Shown here: positions 9,180 to 18,763 of the stretch, in pieces
Numbering within the stretch: position 1 is the first letter of the stretch
How the letters are laid out: each line of letters begins with the position of its first letter
Source: Kalymmatonema hyalinum WJT4-NPBG1
GTDB taxonomy: Bacteria; Cyanobacteriota; Cyanobacteriia; Cyanobacteriales; Nostocaceae
Assembly (NCBI GenBank): GCA_019359075.1
Contig: JAHHIB010000025.1
Location: 1-64,000, forward strand
Reading direction: 5' to 3'
DNA length: 64,000 nucleotides
Translations under genes and position numbers: made by a program
Notes under the pieces: generated by a model
Databases searched by the model: none
What the model was told of the DNA's origin: nothing
The model's input: only the letters and a program-made list of their open reading frames with translations

Positions 9180-10082
9180 TCATCGAAGTACTGAGTAACG
9201 TTGCCGAATATAGATAGCTGCCCCATTTAGAATCAAAATCACGAGCATCAAAACAATGATTGTCGCTGCTGCTGCGTTGGAAAAGCCTGGTTCAGGACGA
9301 GTGATGTAGGAATAAATTTGGATGGGCAATGCCATAAATCGCTGGAACAAACCAGGGTTGAATGTCAAGAAACTGACAGCTCCCACGACAATCAAAGACG
9401 CTGCATCACCAATTGCACGAGAGACTGAAATAATCACTCCCGTTAGGATACCTGGAATGGCATAAGGTAAGACATGATTGCTAATGGTTTGCCACTTGGT
9501 TATACCTAACCCGTAGGAAGCATTTCTTAGAGAATCTGGAACGGAGCGAATTGCCTCTCTGGATGTGACAATAATGACTGGTAAAGACAGCAAGGACAAA
9601 GTTAGCGCTCCAGAAATCAAAGTAGGACCAAAGCCCAAAAGATAATTGAAAACGCCTAAACCTAGCAATCCATAAACAATTGAAGGGACACCAGCCAAAT
9701 TGCTAATGTTAATCTCGATAATACTATTCCACCAGGTTTGCGGTGCGTATTCTTCGAGATACAAAGCTGCTCCTACGCCAATCGGTACTGAAACCAAAAT
9801 GACTACGACTCCCAAAAGAACGCTGCTGATCAGAGCAGGAAGAATACCGCCTCTATCGGCGAAACGGGAAGGATTTTCAGTCAAAAAACCGGGGCTCAAA
9901 AATCTGGCTAATCCATCTCTGCAAATATCAAAAACGAGGAGAGCAAGAACAAATAAACCAATTAGCAAACCAAGCAAAAATAAATATTCAAATACTTTGC
10001 CGATGGTTTCTCTTCGTTCTATATTCTGAGTAAACTCTTGTGATTCTTGATTAAAATCATCCGGAGAAATCGAAGTCGCCAT
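9180..10082 (-). CDS. pstA: phosphate ABC transporter permease PstA
   Basis: Inner-membrane permease of 300 aa with about six hydrophobic segments. The cytoplasmic coupling region SREAIRSVPDSLRNASYGLGITKWQTI matches the EAA-like loop of PstA, and SIVYGLLGLGVF is typical of the family. It lies 5 bp downstream of pstC on the same strand, so the two are cotranscribed. Confidence 0.93.
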   Translation of the reverse strand: MATSISPDDFNQESQEFTQNIERRETIGKVFEYLFLLGLLIGLFVLALLVFDICRDGLARFLSPGFLTENPSRFADRGGILPALISSVLLGVVVILVSVPIGVGAALYLEEYAPQTWWNSIIEINISNLAGVPSIVYGLLGLGVFNYLLGFGPTLISGALTLSLLSLPVIIVTSREAIRSVPDSLRNASYGLGITKWQTISNHVLPYAIPGILTGVIISVSRAIGDAASLIVVGAVSFLTFNPGLFQRFMALPIQIYSYITRPEPGFSNAAAATIIVLMLVILILNGAAIYIRQRYSVLR

Positions 10083-10087
10083 GCCTA

Positions 10088-11029
10088 TTACTCGTACTTT
10101 TCCTTGTAACGTTTAGCAATCCAATTACTAAAAATGTTTAAAGCCAGAGTAATCAAAAACAGAACAGCTCCCACAGCGTATAAAGTCTTGTAGTTAAGAC
10201 TGCCACGAGGGCTATCTCCGCCTGAAATCTGAGCCATGTAAGCTGTCATTGTTTCTACTGACTCCAAAAAATTAACAGTCAGCTTGGGCTGCTGTCCTGC
10301 GGCGATAACAACAGTCATTGTTTCACCCACAGCTCGAGAAACTCCCAAAATAATCGAGGCAATAATTCCAGAAAGAGCCGCAGGGAGGACAACTCGGAAT
10401 ATAGATTCGAGTTTAGTGATTCCCAACGAGTAAGCTCCTTCGCGCAAAGAACGAGGAACAGCTTTTATAGCGTCTAAGCTGATAGAACCAACAGTCGGGG
10501 TAATCATGACTCCCATCATCAACCCAGCACTCAAAGCGTTGAAGAGTTCCAATGGCAGAAAACTCCGCAAAAACGGTGTCACAAACAACAGAGCGAAGTA
10601 ACCATAAACAACCGTAGGTACCCCCGCTAGCAGTTCCACGGCTGGGCGCAAAATCGCTGCTACCTTCGGTTGGGCGTACTCACTTAAATAGATAGCTGAG
10701 GATAAACCTAGAGGAATGGCAACAGCCATGGCAATAACCGTAGTCAGTAAAGTGCCATTAATCAAGGGCCAAATTCCAAAATGTCGCTCTGCAAACAGAG
10801 GCGTCCATTGGGTATCCAGAAAGAACTTAGCAAACGAAACCTCTTGGAAAAACTCAAACGCTACCTGAAAGATAATTGCGACAATCCCAAAGGTTGTAAG
10901 GACGGAAACCAAAGCGCAACAAAATAAAATCGCCGCGATAATTTTGTCCTGAATATCTTCAGATGGATTCTTTTCCAGCGAACGTTCGTAATCTTGATGA
11001 GACTCGTCTCGATAATTTGCGCCCTGCAT
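10088..11029 (-). CDS. pstC: phosphate ABC transporter permease PstC
   Basis: Permease of 313 aa with several membrane segments. PstC-type features include VPTVVYGYFAL, the EAA-like loop AIKAVPRSLREGAYSLGITK and VSRAVGETMTVVIAAG. The long acidic, hydrophilic N-terminus precedes the first membrane helix. First intact gene of the pst operon; the expected pstS lies upstream only as a remnant. Confidence 0.93.
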   Translation of the reverse strand: MQGANYRDESHQDYERSLEKNPSEDIQDKIIAAILFCCALVSVLTTFGIVAIIFQVAFEFFQEVSFAKFFLDTQWTPLFAERHFGIWPLINGTLLTTVIAMAVAIPLGLSSAIYLSEYAQPKVAAILRPAVELLAGVPTVVYGYFALLFVTPFLRSFLPLELFNALSAGLMMGVMITPTVGSISLDAIKAVPRSLREGAYSLGITKLESIFRVVLPAALSGIIASIILGVSRAVGETMTVVIAAGQQPKLTVNFLESVETMTAYMAQISGGDSPRGSLNYKTLYAVGAVLFLITLALNIFSNWIAKRYKEKYE

Positions 11030-11033
11030 AATC

Positions 11034-11132
11034 AGTCATCAGTAAACAGTGAACAGTCATTAGTGAACAGTGAACAGGTATCAGTAACCAGGAACAAAGA
11101 GTAAAGGAATGATAACTGATAACTGATAACTG
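11034..11132. repeat. short heptamer-type direct repeats
   Basis: Words such as CAGTGAACAGT and GATAACTGATAACT are tandemly repeated between the pstS remnant and pstC. Short tandemly repeated repetitive sequences of this kind are common in heterocystous cyanobacteria. A similar patch occurs at about 47655-47695. Confidence 0.6.
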
Positions 11133-11468
11133 TTAAAGATATTTTGTAATTGCCTGACCAGGTTTTGCATCTTTGAACTTGTAACCCGTTTCCTTAGAAG
11201 CAATTTTTTGTTTTTTGTTGGCATAAGCCTCATCTGTTCGTTCAACATAACCAGAGCCCCTGACACACTTTTTAGAATTGGCTAAGTAGAAATCAACAAA
11301 TTCTCGCACTGCTGGCTTGCTATCCAAAGTAGGGTTGCTGGCATAGATAAACAGACGACGAAACAAATGAGTGCAAATTTTTCGAGCTACTTTTGACAGC
11401 GGTGGTGTTTCACAATTTCCTTTTAGATTTTGTAGGACAACTAACTCCAGCTTATTTTTATTCGCTAT
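11133..11468 (-). pseudogene. pstS: 3' remnant of a phosphate-binding protein gene (pstS)
   Basis: The frame is open for 111 codons between a TAA at 11469-11471 and the terminal TAA, with no ATG. The translation matches the C-terminal part of PstS-type binding proteins: KNKLELV, then LFIYASNPTLDSKPAVREF, VDFYLANSKK and a late GYVERTDEAYA. Full-length PstS is about three times longer, and no upstream portion or signal peptide is found in the next kilobase. Its position directly before pstC is where pstS normally lies. Partial deletion is inferred; an intact pstS must be elsewhere if the transporter works. Confidence 0.7.
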
Positions 11469-12448
11469 TTAGTAATAAATTCCAACGTAACTAAGTGCAG
11501 TTTCATCATTGACTGCAAACAAACATACTTTATCTTTATAGATATACCGTAATTAAGTAATCATAGTATCATATGGGAAATAGCTATAAATCTAACTTTT
11601 GTAAGGTTTTCGTAACATAAGTTAGACTAAATAAAATTGACTGCTCTACCTTTTTCCCTATACACACAAGTGTCCTAGCCATTTCTCTCCTAAGGTTTCT
11701 TGGAAGAGCAAGAGCTAGATTCCAAGTCTGTTGAGTGACTGGTCGTTGGAAAATTTAGATAATTATTACTAGTTATTATTTTTTAACCATAAATAAACAT
11801 ATATAATCTATTGAATTACATCTCTGTTGATCTATGATGAGAGATACTAGAAAAGCAGATTTTGGTACAAAAAATACACATTGATGCTTTTATGTCAAGC
11901 TCTTGTTGCAATTTAGATCAACACAAGAGCACCCAAATACTAACTGGGGCTGGCGGCGCTCTTCAAGTGTCAATTAGGACACTATGACTACTGAGCAAAG
12001 CAAGCAATGACTGAAGCAATGAGTTGGTACCATCTATGTATGTTGAGAAGTAAATCTGTTGACTTCAATCTGATTCACCTATACGTTACTAGATTAAGAA
12101 CTATTGGGTTAATCGAAATCACAATTAAATTTAACTTTATCTTAATATTACAGAAGGTAGAAGGAATTACCGTAGTTATTTAAACAACTTTACATTGAAA
12201 TTGCGGTGTCAACAACTTGGCTAGCTCTACCCAATATCGGCTGAGGACATTGCAGTCCAATAGAACTCTAAGTCAATACAGGCAAAGAAAGTTGACCGCG
12301 CTTGTGTAAACAGCGTTTCAGTTATTGCATGGTGGCTCGTCCCACCTTGACTTAGCAATCTCAGACTACAGAAAGTTGTGTAAAGCTCTGTTTAATTAGA
12401 GGTTAATAGTTAGTTAAAATAAACATCTCAGACTGTAGCTAGCGAAGA
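11469..12448. other. AT-rich intergenic region
   Basis: Nearly 1 kb with no supported gene. This is where the missing part of pstS would have been, but no further similarity is seen. A phosphate-regulon operator was looked for by eye and not convincingly found. Confidence 0.5.
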
Positions 12449-12712
12449 ATGACAGACAAGGATGAATTTCTCTATCCTCGTAGCCGTTATTACGGTCAGG
12501 TCAAGCCGGAAAACCTGATATTTAACGCAAATTTACAGAAATTTGCACAACAAATTGGTTACATCGTTAGCCTTCAGACCGGTGGTAAGCTTTCTCCAGA
12601 AGAAGCTTATCAACAAATTGAAGCGCTTTGGCAACAGCTGAAACTTTCAAAGAAGCAGCTAAGAATTGGCAAAAATCCTTTGCCGACTGATGAAGGACGC
12701 CAAGAAGACTAA
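12449..12712 (+). CDS. conserved small cyanobacterial protein
   Basis: 87-aa soluble protein. The segments FLYPRSRYYGQVKPENL, FNANLQKFAQQIGYI and TGGKLSPEEAYQQIEALW look like a small cyanobacterial family (I believe the DUF7219 type, from memory). Rich in Lys and Gln towards the C-terminus. No enzymatic motif is visible and the function is unknown. Stands alone after a long intergenic region. Confidence 0.7.
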   Translation: MTDKDEFLYPRSRYYGQVKPENLIFNANLQKFAQQIGYIVSLQTGGKLSPEEAYQQIEALWQQLKLSKKQLRIGKNPLPTDEGRQED

Positions 12713-12901
12713 CTAAGGAAATTTGCCAATACGCCTGAGCTTCCCTAGTAGCAGGAGATACCAAAAATTTCTTGGTAGGGCTGAAGCAGGCAATGAGTGA
12801 GATGTTTTAATTAAATCAAAAATAGAAAATGCCAATACAAAAATCAGCCCGATCTCGCGGACGGCTGCACAATGAAGTGGTACGCAAAGCCGTATTTTAT
12901 T

Positions 12902-13123
12902 TCACAACAAATCTTGCTGACGATTCTGAATTTTTAGCCAAGGCATCTTATGCCAAAATTTCAAATTTTGTATTCTAAACCAACGTCTAGAAGGTTGTTT
13001 TTCACTACTGCTTTTAACTTCCCAGCAATCGCGGGTTTCGCCGCCCCACTCCATACGGTTAATTGAAAATTCTGCCCAAGGTTCACCATCTGAGATTTCT
13101 CGTTCTATGCGCTCAAACCACAT
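12902..13123 (-). CDS. hypothetical 73-aa protein
   Basis: Not recognised. A strong Shine-Dalgarno sequence (AGGAGG, 5 nt before the ATG) supports translation. The protein is Trp- and Glu-rich (MWFERIEREISDGEPWAEF, then RMEWGGETRDCWEVK) with a basic C-terminal half. No membrane segment. The ribosome binding site is the main evidence that it is real. Confidence 0.55.
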   Translation of the reverse strand: MWFERIEREISDGEPWAEFSINRMEWGGETRDCWEVKSSSEKQPSRRWFRIQNLKFWHKMPWLKIQNRQQDLL

Positions 13124-13362
13124 TTCATCCTCCTAGTGTGAGAAATTTGAGTTAGGGAACACGCTGCACAACCTTTAAGCCCCACTCTCGCAACCCAAGT
13201 ACTTTGTGAGGATTATTTGTCTGCAAACGAATGCAAATATTAAAGCCTGACAATATCACCAGAAGCAAAGTTGTAACTCTCTGCAAATCAGGATTCTTAG
13301 TAGATGTATTTCTTATATCCTCTTCGCGTTCTTCACGTCTATATTGTTCATCAAAATTTAAA
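13124..13362. other. intergenic region
   Basis: Nothing recognisable apart from the terminator of ssuE at its left boundary side (13363-13398). Confidence 0.4.
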
Positions 13363-13398
13363 GAAAAAAAGTAGCAGATGAACTATCACCTGCTACTA
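13363..13398 (-). terminator. intrinsic terminator after ssuE
   Basis: Read on the minus strand: an inverted repeat (AGTAGCAGGTG against CATCTGCTACT, one mismatch) with a short loop, followed immediately by a run of seven T. It lies 27 bp past the ssuE stop. Confidence 0.8.
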
Positions 13399-13424
13399 GC
13401 AAGTGGTCGGAGAACAGTTATGGA

Positions 13425-13988
13425 TTAATTTGTGTGAGCTAATTCTTTGACGCCGGGTTGCACATTCATCACAGATTGTGCAAACTCATTGAGAGCTTCT
13501 TTCAATCTTTGGTCAATTTCTTGATCAATTTGCAGAGTGCCATCTTGTATTTGCAGCTGTTTGTCTACTGCATAAACACCGCCCAATATGTACCGTGCTT
13601 TTAACTCAGACAACACCGGTTTAAGGGCATATTCAATTGCCAACAAATGAGCGAGCGTTCCACCAGTGGCAATGGGTAGAACAACTTTTCCTGACAAAGC
13701 CCTTTGAGGTAGCAAGTCTAAAAACGCTTTGAGAACTCCTGTGTAAGCTGCTTTGTAAATCGGAGTGGCAATAATAATACCATCTGCTCTTTCTATAAGT
13801 CCTTTCGGCTGTTCTAGGGCTGGGCTATCGTATTGTCCATACGCCAAAACTTCAGCGGGTACATCGCGAACAGAGATAATATCTGTGTGGAAGCCTTCTT
13901 GCTGCAAAATTTTGGTGGAGTATTCGAGAATACCGTAGGTTCTGGAAGGATGGGATGGACTACCCGCAATTGCTAAGATATTAGCCAT
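13425..13988 (-). CDS. ssuE: NADPH-dependent FMN reductase, SsuE type
   Basis: Flavodoxin-like reductase of 187 aa. N-terminal FMN-phosphate loop GSPSHPSRTYGI and the second motif ATPIYKAAYTGVLKAFLDLLP are typical of SsuE. It supplies reduced FMN to the alkanesulfonate monooxygenase encoded just upstream on the same strand. The pair scavenges sulfur from sulfonates during sulfate limitation. The ssuABC transporter genes are not adjacent. Confidence 0.88.
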   Translation of the reverse strand: MANILAIAGSPSHPSRTYGILEYSTKILQQEGFHTDIISVRDVPAEVLAYGQYDSPALEQPKGLIERADGIIIATPIYKAAYTGVLKAFLDLLPQRALSGKVVLPIATGGTLAHLLAIEYALKPVLSELKARYILGGVYAVDKQLQIQDGTLQIDQEIDQRLKEALNEFAQSVMNVQPGVKELAHTN

Positions 13989-14143
13989 ATTTTTTTAAGC
14001 CTTTTTGCGTTCAAAACTTCTGAGTCTTGAGTATATACTACGAATGAAATTCCAGGAATTGAGCAACTTTTTTTTCTTTGAGTACTAAGCAATTTTTTTC
14101 GACTTTCTAGAATTCTATTCAGTACTGTTTTCTAATCCACTTT

Positions 14144-15307
14144 CTAATCCACAGTGGTAGCTGTCTTTTGTTTGTCCTGCTGTTTGGGAAAATCCTGATT
14201 AGTAACAATCTCTCCGAAAGGACTCAAAACCTGCTGCTGTTCAAGAACTGGCAGATTCTCTAACGGTAAACGGGGGAATAGCAGTTCTGCGACTCGATAA
14301 GCTTCTTCTAAATGGGGATAACCAGAGAGGATGAAGGTATCGATACCTATCTCGGTATACTCCAACATCCTTGCAGCAACGGTATCGCGATCGCCAACTA
14401 GGGCGGTTCCCGCGCCACCTCGCACTAAACCAATCCCCGCCCACAGGTTGGGGCTAATTTCTAAGGTTTCTCGGCTACCGTTGTGCAATTGCCCCATACG
14501 GCGTTGCCCTTCGGAGTCCATACGAGCATAGGCGTTTTGTGCTCTGGCGATCGCCTCCTCGTCCACATACCGTATGAGTCGATTGGCTGCTTCCCAAGCT
14601 TCGCTCTCGGTTTCCCGCACAATCACGTGCAGGCGAATACCAAACCGCAATTTCCTTCCCTCTTCTTCTGCCAGTCTGCGAACAGAGGCAATCTTCTGGG
14701 CAACTTGAGCTGGTGGTTCACCCCAAGTCAGGTACACATCGACGTGTTTGGCTGCAATGCGCTGGGCTATGGGAGAAGAACCACCGAACCACAATGGTGG
14801 ATAAGGCTTCTGGATAGCCTGAAAGAGTATCTTGCCTTCTTGGATGTCCAGATAGTCACCCTTGAAGTTAGCCACTTCACCAGCAGCTATCTGCCGCCAT
14901 ACTGTCAAAAACTCATCCGTCAATTTGTAGCGATCGTCATGACTTAAGTGCAAGCCATCTCCCGCCAATTCCACTGGATCGCCACCAGTGACTACATTAA
15001 TCAACAAACGTCCATTGGATATGCGGTTAAACGTTGCTGCCATTCTTGCTGCCACCCCTGGTGACATCAACCCCGGACGGATCGCCACCAGAAACCGCAT
15101 CTGACTGGTATGAGTGACTAGGGTTGACGCCAAAACCCAAGCATCTTCACAAGAACGACCCGTAGGTAGCAATGCCCCCGTGAAGCCCAAGTGATCTACT
15201 GCTTGTGCAATTTGGCGCAGGTAAGAAAAGCTAACTGACCGTCCGCCTACGGAAGTGCCCAGATAGCGCCCATCACCGTGAGTTGGGATAAACCAAAGAA
15301 GATGCAT
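14144..15307 (-). CDS. ssuD: FMNH2-dependent alkanesulfonate monooxygenase
   Basis: Luciferase-like (TIM-barrel) monooxygenase of 387 aa, close to the usual SsuD length. Family signatures include [21 protein letters not shown] at the N-terminus, [33 protein letters not shown] and, near the end, [16 protein letters not shown]. It cleaves the C-S bond of alkanesulfonates to release sulfite in the cytoplasm. Upstream gene of a probable ssuDE operon; the upstream region (15308-15480) is AT-rich and should hold its promoter. Confidence 0.92.
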   Translation of the reverse strand: MHLLWFIPTHGDGRYLGTSVGGRSVSFSYLRQIAQAVDHLGFTGALLPTGRSCEDAWVLASTLVTHTSQMRFLVAIRPGLMSPGVAARMAATFNRISNGRLLINVVTGGDPVELAGDGLHLSHDDRYKLTDEFLTVWRQIAAGEVANFKGDYLDIQEGKILFQAIQKPYPPLWFGGSSPIAQRIAAKHVDVYLTWGEPPAQVAQKIASVRRLAEEEGRKLRFGIRLHVIVRETESEAWEAANRLIRYVDEEAIARAQNAYARMDSEGQRRMGQLHNGSRETLEISPNLWAGIGLVRGGAGTALVGDRDTVAARMLEYTEIGIDTFILSGYPHLEEAYRVAELLFPRLPLENLPVLEQQQVLSPFGEIVTNQDFPKQQDKQKTATTVD

Positions 15308-15637
15308 GATGCTTATTTAAAGTAGCTGCAAAATGGCTATCACAATAATACGGTATTTCTATCAAATTAATGTACTTTTGCAATATTAAGATAAAAGTAT
15401 TGCACAGCGTCTCAAGTAAGGCAAGACTTTTTTAGAAAAAACGTTTTATACATTAATGAACGGTATTAAGACTTATGTAAAAGCACAGTTTATTTGACGA
15501 AATTTCGTTATCTCAGAGATAGCTTGTGTCCATAAGCCATGTTGTAACCGTAGGTTTACTTAAATTCTAAAATTTTATGAACATAATCAATCTCTATCTA
15601 AAGAGAGTATACAGTCTGTATAGCAAATATCCGGAAT
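15308..15637. other. intergenic region between divergent genes
   Basis: AT-rich region between ssuD (minus) and the gene at 15792 (plus). It must hold both promoters. No operator is identified with confidence. Confidence 0.5.
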
Positions 15638-15780
15638 TGCATAAGGTCGTTGTGTTTATACCTAATTAGAAGGAAAAGCAAAGCTTTCTAAGCTGAACTT
15701 CGGTGTTGCAAATTACTAAGATTTTTGTACACACATTGCGTTTTATGTCAATAGAAAAGTCTGATCTATTTGAATTAGAG
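15638..15780 (+). promoter_or_regulatory. leader element B, related to leader A at 3511
   Basis: Aligns over about 140 bp with 3511-3656, including TGTTTATACCTA, AGCAAAGCTTTC, AGCTGAACTT and TGTCAATAGAAAAGTC, at about the same distance from the start codon. Conservation of position, order and orientation before two unrelated genes suggests a common regulator or RNA leader. Confidence 0.6.
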
Positions 15781-15791
15781 AGGTGATAAAA

Positions 15792-16808
15792 ATGTTTGCA
15801 TACAAAGATCCAACGGGTTCAGATTTTCTCAAAAGCCAAAATGCGCTAGAGATATATCGAACTGAAATCGATAGATTCTACAAACGTTCTGCCCTAAAAC
15901 TTAATTCTGCTTTTAGCTTGTTAGAGGCTTTTGAGGGACTGACGCCCGAAAAAGGGCTACAGGTAGCCACAATTGCTTGGATTGCTTTTCCCAAATTAGC
16001 GAATAAACCATTTGATGTCATTGATGCCGATAGGTTTAACCTACAAGATGAATATGTTGAATGGCGTACAGAAACTAAAGATGGAAAAGTTACTCGCATA
16101 ACTTTCACCACTGAGTTTCCTGAATATTACCAAGCCTTAGCTCAAGTGAGTGCTGATGCTCTGATTGCAGGTATCAAGAACACTATTCCAGGCGCAAATC
16201 CCACAATTACTGAGCTATTTGGTTCAGGATTTAATCCTACAACCGCCTCACCACAAAAGCGTTCAGATCAATTCCGTAGGAACCTAACACAGAATCCCTG
16301 GAACAACGGGCAGAAGGGAATTCTTTGCTTAACTCAAACGAACAACACAGCCGGCGCATTATTCGGCTTAGTCGAACCTTGTGCAATATCTAGACGTGAC
16401 ATCCCCGCATCAGCAGTCTGCGGGCAGGTGTCTTGTGTACCTGGACGTAACTCAGATCCAGCTATTTGCCAAGAGGCTCAAAATGCAGCCCGAAACTCTC
16501 TTGGTTTAAGCTTGCAAGATCCGGTAGGCATCAAAATGCTCAGGCTGGAGGGTATTTGGAACATCGAAGGAGAACAAATCGACATCAATGATCCCAGCGA
16601 AAATCAAGGTGCTTGGGTTATCAGTCGCAATGGTCGCCGCGCTGTGCTTGATGTGACTAAAGGAGTAACGATTGAAAATACAACAATCACCAGTGGAGCA
16701 CAAGTAGCAGCCAAACTAACAGTTGGTGCAGATGTGATTGTAGCGCCAGAGTCAGTGCTTCCCGATTGGGCACAAACAGGGGAAGAATCCTCACGGTTAA
16801 TTAGCTAA
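15792..16808 (+). CDS. hypothetical 338-aa protein, partner of the heme protein
   Basis: Function not recognised. The ATG at 15792 is preferred over a GTG nine bases earlier because GAGAGGTGA lies at good spacing before it. No signal peptide. Conserved-looking features are DEYVEWRTETKDGKVTRITF with FTTEFPEYYQALA, and a Cys-rich middle (CLTQTN, PCAISRRD, VCGQVSCVPGR, AICQEA). A C-terminal stretch of short beta-like repeats ends the protein. It is 19 bp upstream of an exported CxxCH protein, so the two are an operon. The shared leader links it to the 748-aa/flavoprotein operon. Confidence 0.65.
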   Translation: MFAYKDPTGSDFLKSQNALEIYRTEIDRFYKRSALKLNSAFSLLEAFEGLTPEKGLQVATIAWIAFPKLANKPFDVIDADRFNLQDEYVEWRTETKDGKVTRITFTTEFPEYYQALAQVSADALIAGIKNTIPGANPTITELFGSGFNPTTASPQKRSDQFRRNLTQNPWNNGQKGILCLTQTNNTAGALFGLVEPCAISRRDIPASAVCGQVSCVPGRNSDPAICQEAQNAARNSLGLSLQDPVGIKMLRLEGIWNIEGEQIDINDPSENQGAWVISRNGRRAVLDVTKGVTIENTTITSGAQVAAKLTVGADVIVAPESVLPDWAQTGEESSRLIS

Positions 16809-16827
16809 ATTTAGCAGAGCAACAATA

Positions 16828-18555
16828 ATGCATAAACTTATAACAGCAGCAATCGTTTTTCTACTGAGCTTTTTCATGTCTACGAAACTTGCGTTGGCTC
16901 AAGCAGCGTCAGTTTCTCTATTAGAACAAAGAACAGAGGGAGCAACAGTTCAGCAGATCGCACAAAGTACCTTATCCTCTTTGGGCGATCCGATTTTTAA
17001 GCTTGTGCTTAAGGATCATGCAGATGTTACCAATCTTGCTGAGATAGAAAAATTAATTAAGGGTGAACAAGGACAAGAGCAAACCTTCGTTGTGGATGAG
17101 AAGATTGTTGATACTCGTCCAACAATTGGCAATCAACCCGCGGCAAGAAGAGCAGTATTGACCTTTACGGGTAGAAATCAAGGAGAACAGCTAGATCGCA
17201 ACGCCATGCTGTCTGTTTTCTTTAACTCGGAAAACTTTCCTGATGTGCAATTTCTTGAGGCTTTAGGTTGGGATGGTTCACGAGGTCGCTACAACTACTA
17301 CAAGCTCGATCAGCAAGGAACACCAGGAAGATTATCTTGGAAGTTTCGTAACTCATCGGTTCAAGCAGATTTACTGCAACCAGCCCAACGCGCAGGAACT
17401 TGCCTGCAATGCCATGTCAATGGTGCGCCAGTGATGAAAGAACTAGCTTTTCCTTGGAATAACTGGCACTCGATCGCATTTAACGCAAGTTACTTAAAGT
17501 CCAGCTGGAAGGTTGGGACAAATTCTCCCAGAATTGCCCAAAACTTAGGGGATGCTTATGCCTTGGAAACAAACTTCATCATTCCAGCAATTAACCAATT
17601 TAATGAGAAAAAGATTGATGAGAGCGTTGCCCGTAGTAGTGGTAGCCCAGTCATTAATCCTAATGGAACTCAACAAGTCATTAGAGGAAAACGGCTGTTA
17701 CGCTCCCTATTTGATACCACTGAGTTTAACCTGATCAGTAGCAATCAAGAGGTAGGCAACCTGCATCCTTTTTCCAGTACTCCCACATCGGGACCTTTTG
17801 CTAACGTCCAGATTCCCAATACTTTCTTTCTCAATGCCAATTTAATCAGTGGTGGCACACCAGCCACACAGCAAGGCTTAAGTATTGCTGAAAGTCTGAG
17901 ATTTACCAATATAGCTCAGGTTCAACCTGAGGAATACAGACAACTGTTGAATCGATCAGGAGTCAAACTTGATGGCAAGCCAGGGGATGCAAATTTTGCC
18001 TGGTTTGTGCCAGAACCTGGTCAAGTTGACAACAGTATGGTTGAACAACTGATGAAAAGAGGTGTTGTCACTCCTGAGTTTGTCGCCGCTGTTATGGCTA
18101 TCGATTTAGAAACACCAGTCTTTTCACAAGAACGCAAAAAATTATTAGAGTTTATTCCAGAGCAATTTAACTTCCAGCCACTCCAGTCAGGTACAAATCC
18201 CCTGAATATCAAGCGACACCCAGACGATTTGACTCAAAAAGTCATTGCCGCTTTGGAAGGACAAAACCCAGCAAGTGATTCAACTGCAGGTCAATTCCTG
18301 GCAATTCTCAAGAGCAACAATCCTTTGCAAGTTCTCAAGGAACGGGTTCAAGCTTACCTTAACAGCGTTGATCAGAAGCTTAACAAGAGCGACCAAGCAA
18401 CTCGTCAAGCTGAACTGACACGGCTTTATGATTTAGCGATCGCCAAAAGGAGGACAATTCTCAGCGATCCAGTATTGGCAGCACTTAATGAAACAGGAAA
18501 CGAGCTTTTCCCTGTTCCTGATGTAGGAATAGCATCTGCGACAATCGCTCAATAA
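16828..18555 (+). CDS. exported cytochrome c-like protein with one CxxCH motif
   Basis: 575-aa protein with a clear signal peptide (hydrophobic AAIVFLLSFFMS, cleavage near LALAQA), so periplasmic or thylakoid-lumenal. A single c-type heme motif, CLQCH (C192, C195, H196), is followed by GAPVMKELAFPWNNWHS. The rest is mostly soluble and alpha-helical with no further heme motif, so it is larger than ordinary monoheme cytochromes. The heme site suggests electron transfer or a peroxidase/oxidase role. Second gene of the operon starting at 15792. The exact family is not recognised. Confidence 0.7.
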   Translation: MHKLITAAIVFLLSFFMSTKLALAQAASVSLLEQRTEGATVQQIAQSTLSSLGDPIFKLVLKDHADVTNLAEIEKLIKGEQGQEQTFVVDEKIVDTRPTIGNQPAARRAVLTFTGRNQGEQLDRNAMLSVFFNSENFPDVQFLEALGWDGSRGRYNYYKLDQQGTPGRLSWKFRNSSVQADLLQPAQRAGTCLQCHVNGAPVMKELAFPWNNWHSIAFNASYLKSSWKVGTNSPRIAQNLGDAYALETNFIIPAINQFNEKKIDESVARSSGSPVINPNGTQQVIRGKRLLRSLFDTTEFNLISSNQEVGNLHPFSSTPTSGPFANVQIPNTFFLNANLISGGTPATQQGLSIAESLRFTNIAQVQPEEYRQLLNRSGVKLDGKPGDANFAWFVPEPGQVDNSMVEQLMKRGVVTPEFVAAVMAIDLETPVFSQERKKLLEFIPEQFNFQPLQSGTNPLNIKRHPDDLTQKVIAALEGQNPASDSTAGQFLAILKSNNPLQVLKERVQAYLNSVDQKLNKSDQATRQAELTRLYDLAIAKRRTILSDPVLAALNETGNELFPVPDVGIASATIAQ

Positions 18556-18570
18556 GTCTAGACTCCCCGA

Positions 18571-18596
18571 TAGGGGCACGGCATGCTGTGCCCCTA
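18571..18596. repeat. short palindromic repeat
   Basis: A 26-bp near-perfect palindrome centred on GGCATGC with TAGGGGCAC arms, 15 bp past the stop codon of the heme-protein gene. Words of this type are dispersed in cyanobacterial genomes. It may also act as a terminator, though no T-run follows. Confidence 0.7.
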
Positions 18597-18763
18597 CAAA
18601 CTTTTGACAATTGTTTGATTCGTGCATAAGTTAACTTTGGTTTCATCTATATGATGATGTATAAGTATCAGTAGAAAATTTCATTATGCTGACTGTTTGT
18701 AAAATACATATTTCGTTAAATTTGTCAATATATTAAGCCCTAACACTTTATCCCTACTCGCTA

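Noticed and set aside
12829-12978. 49-codon plus-strand frame
   Set aside because: Overlaps the better supported minus-strand gene at 12902-13123, lacks a ribosome site and is not recognised.
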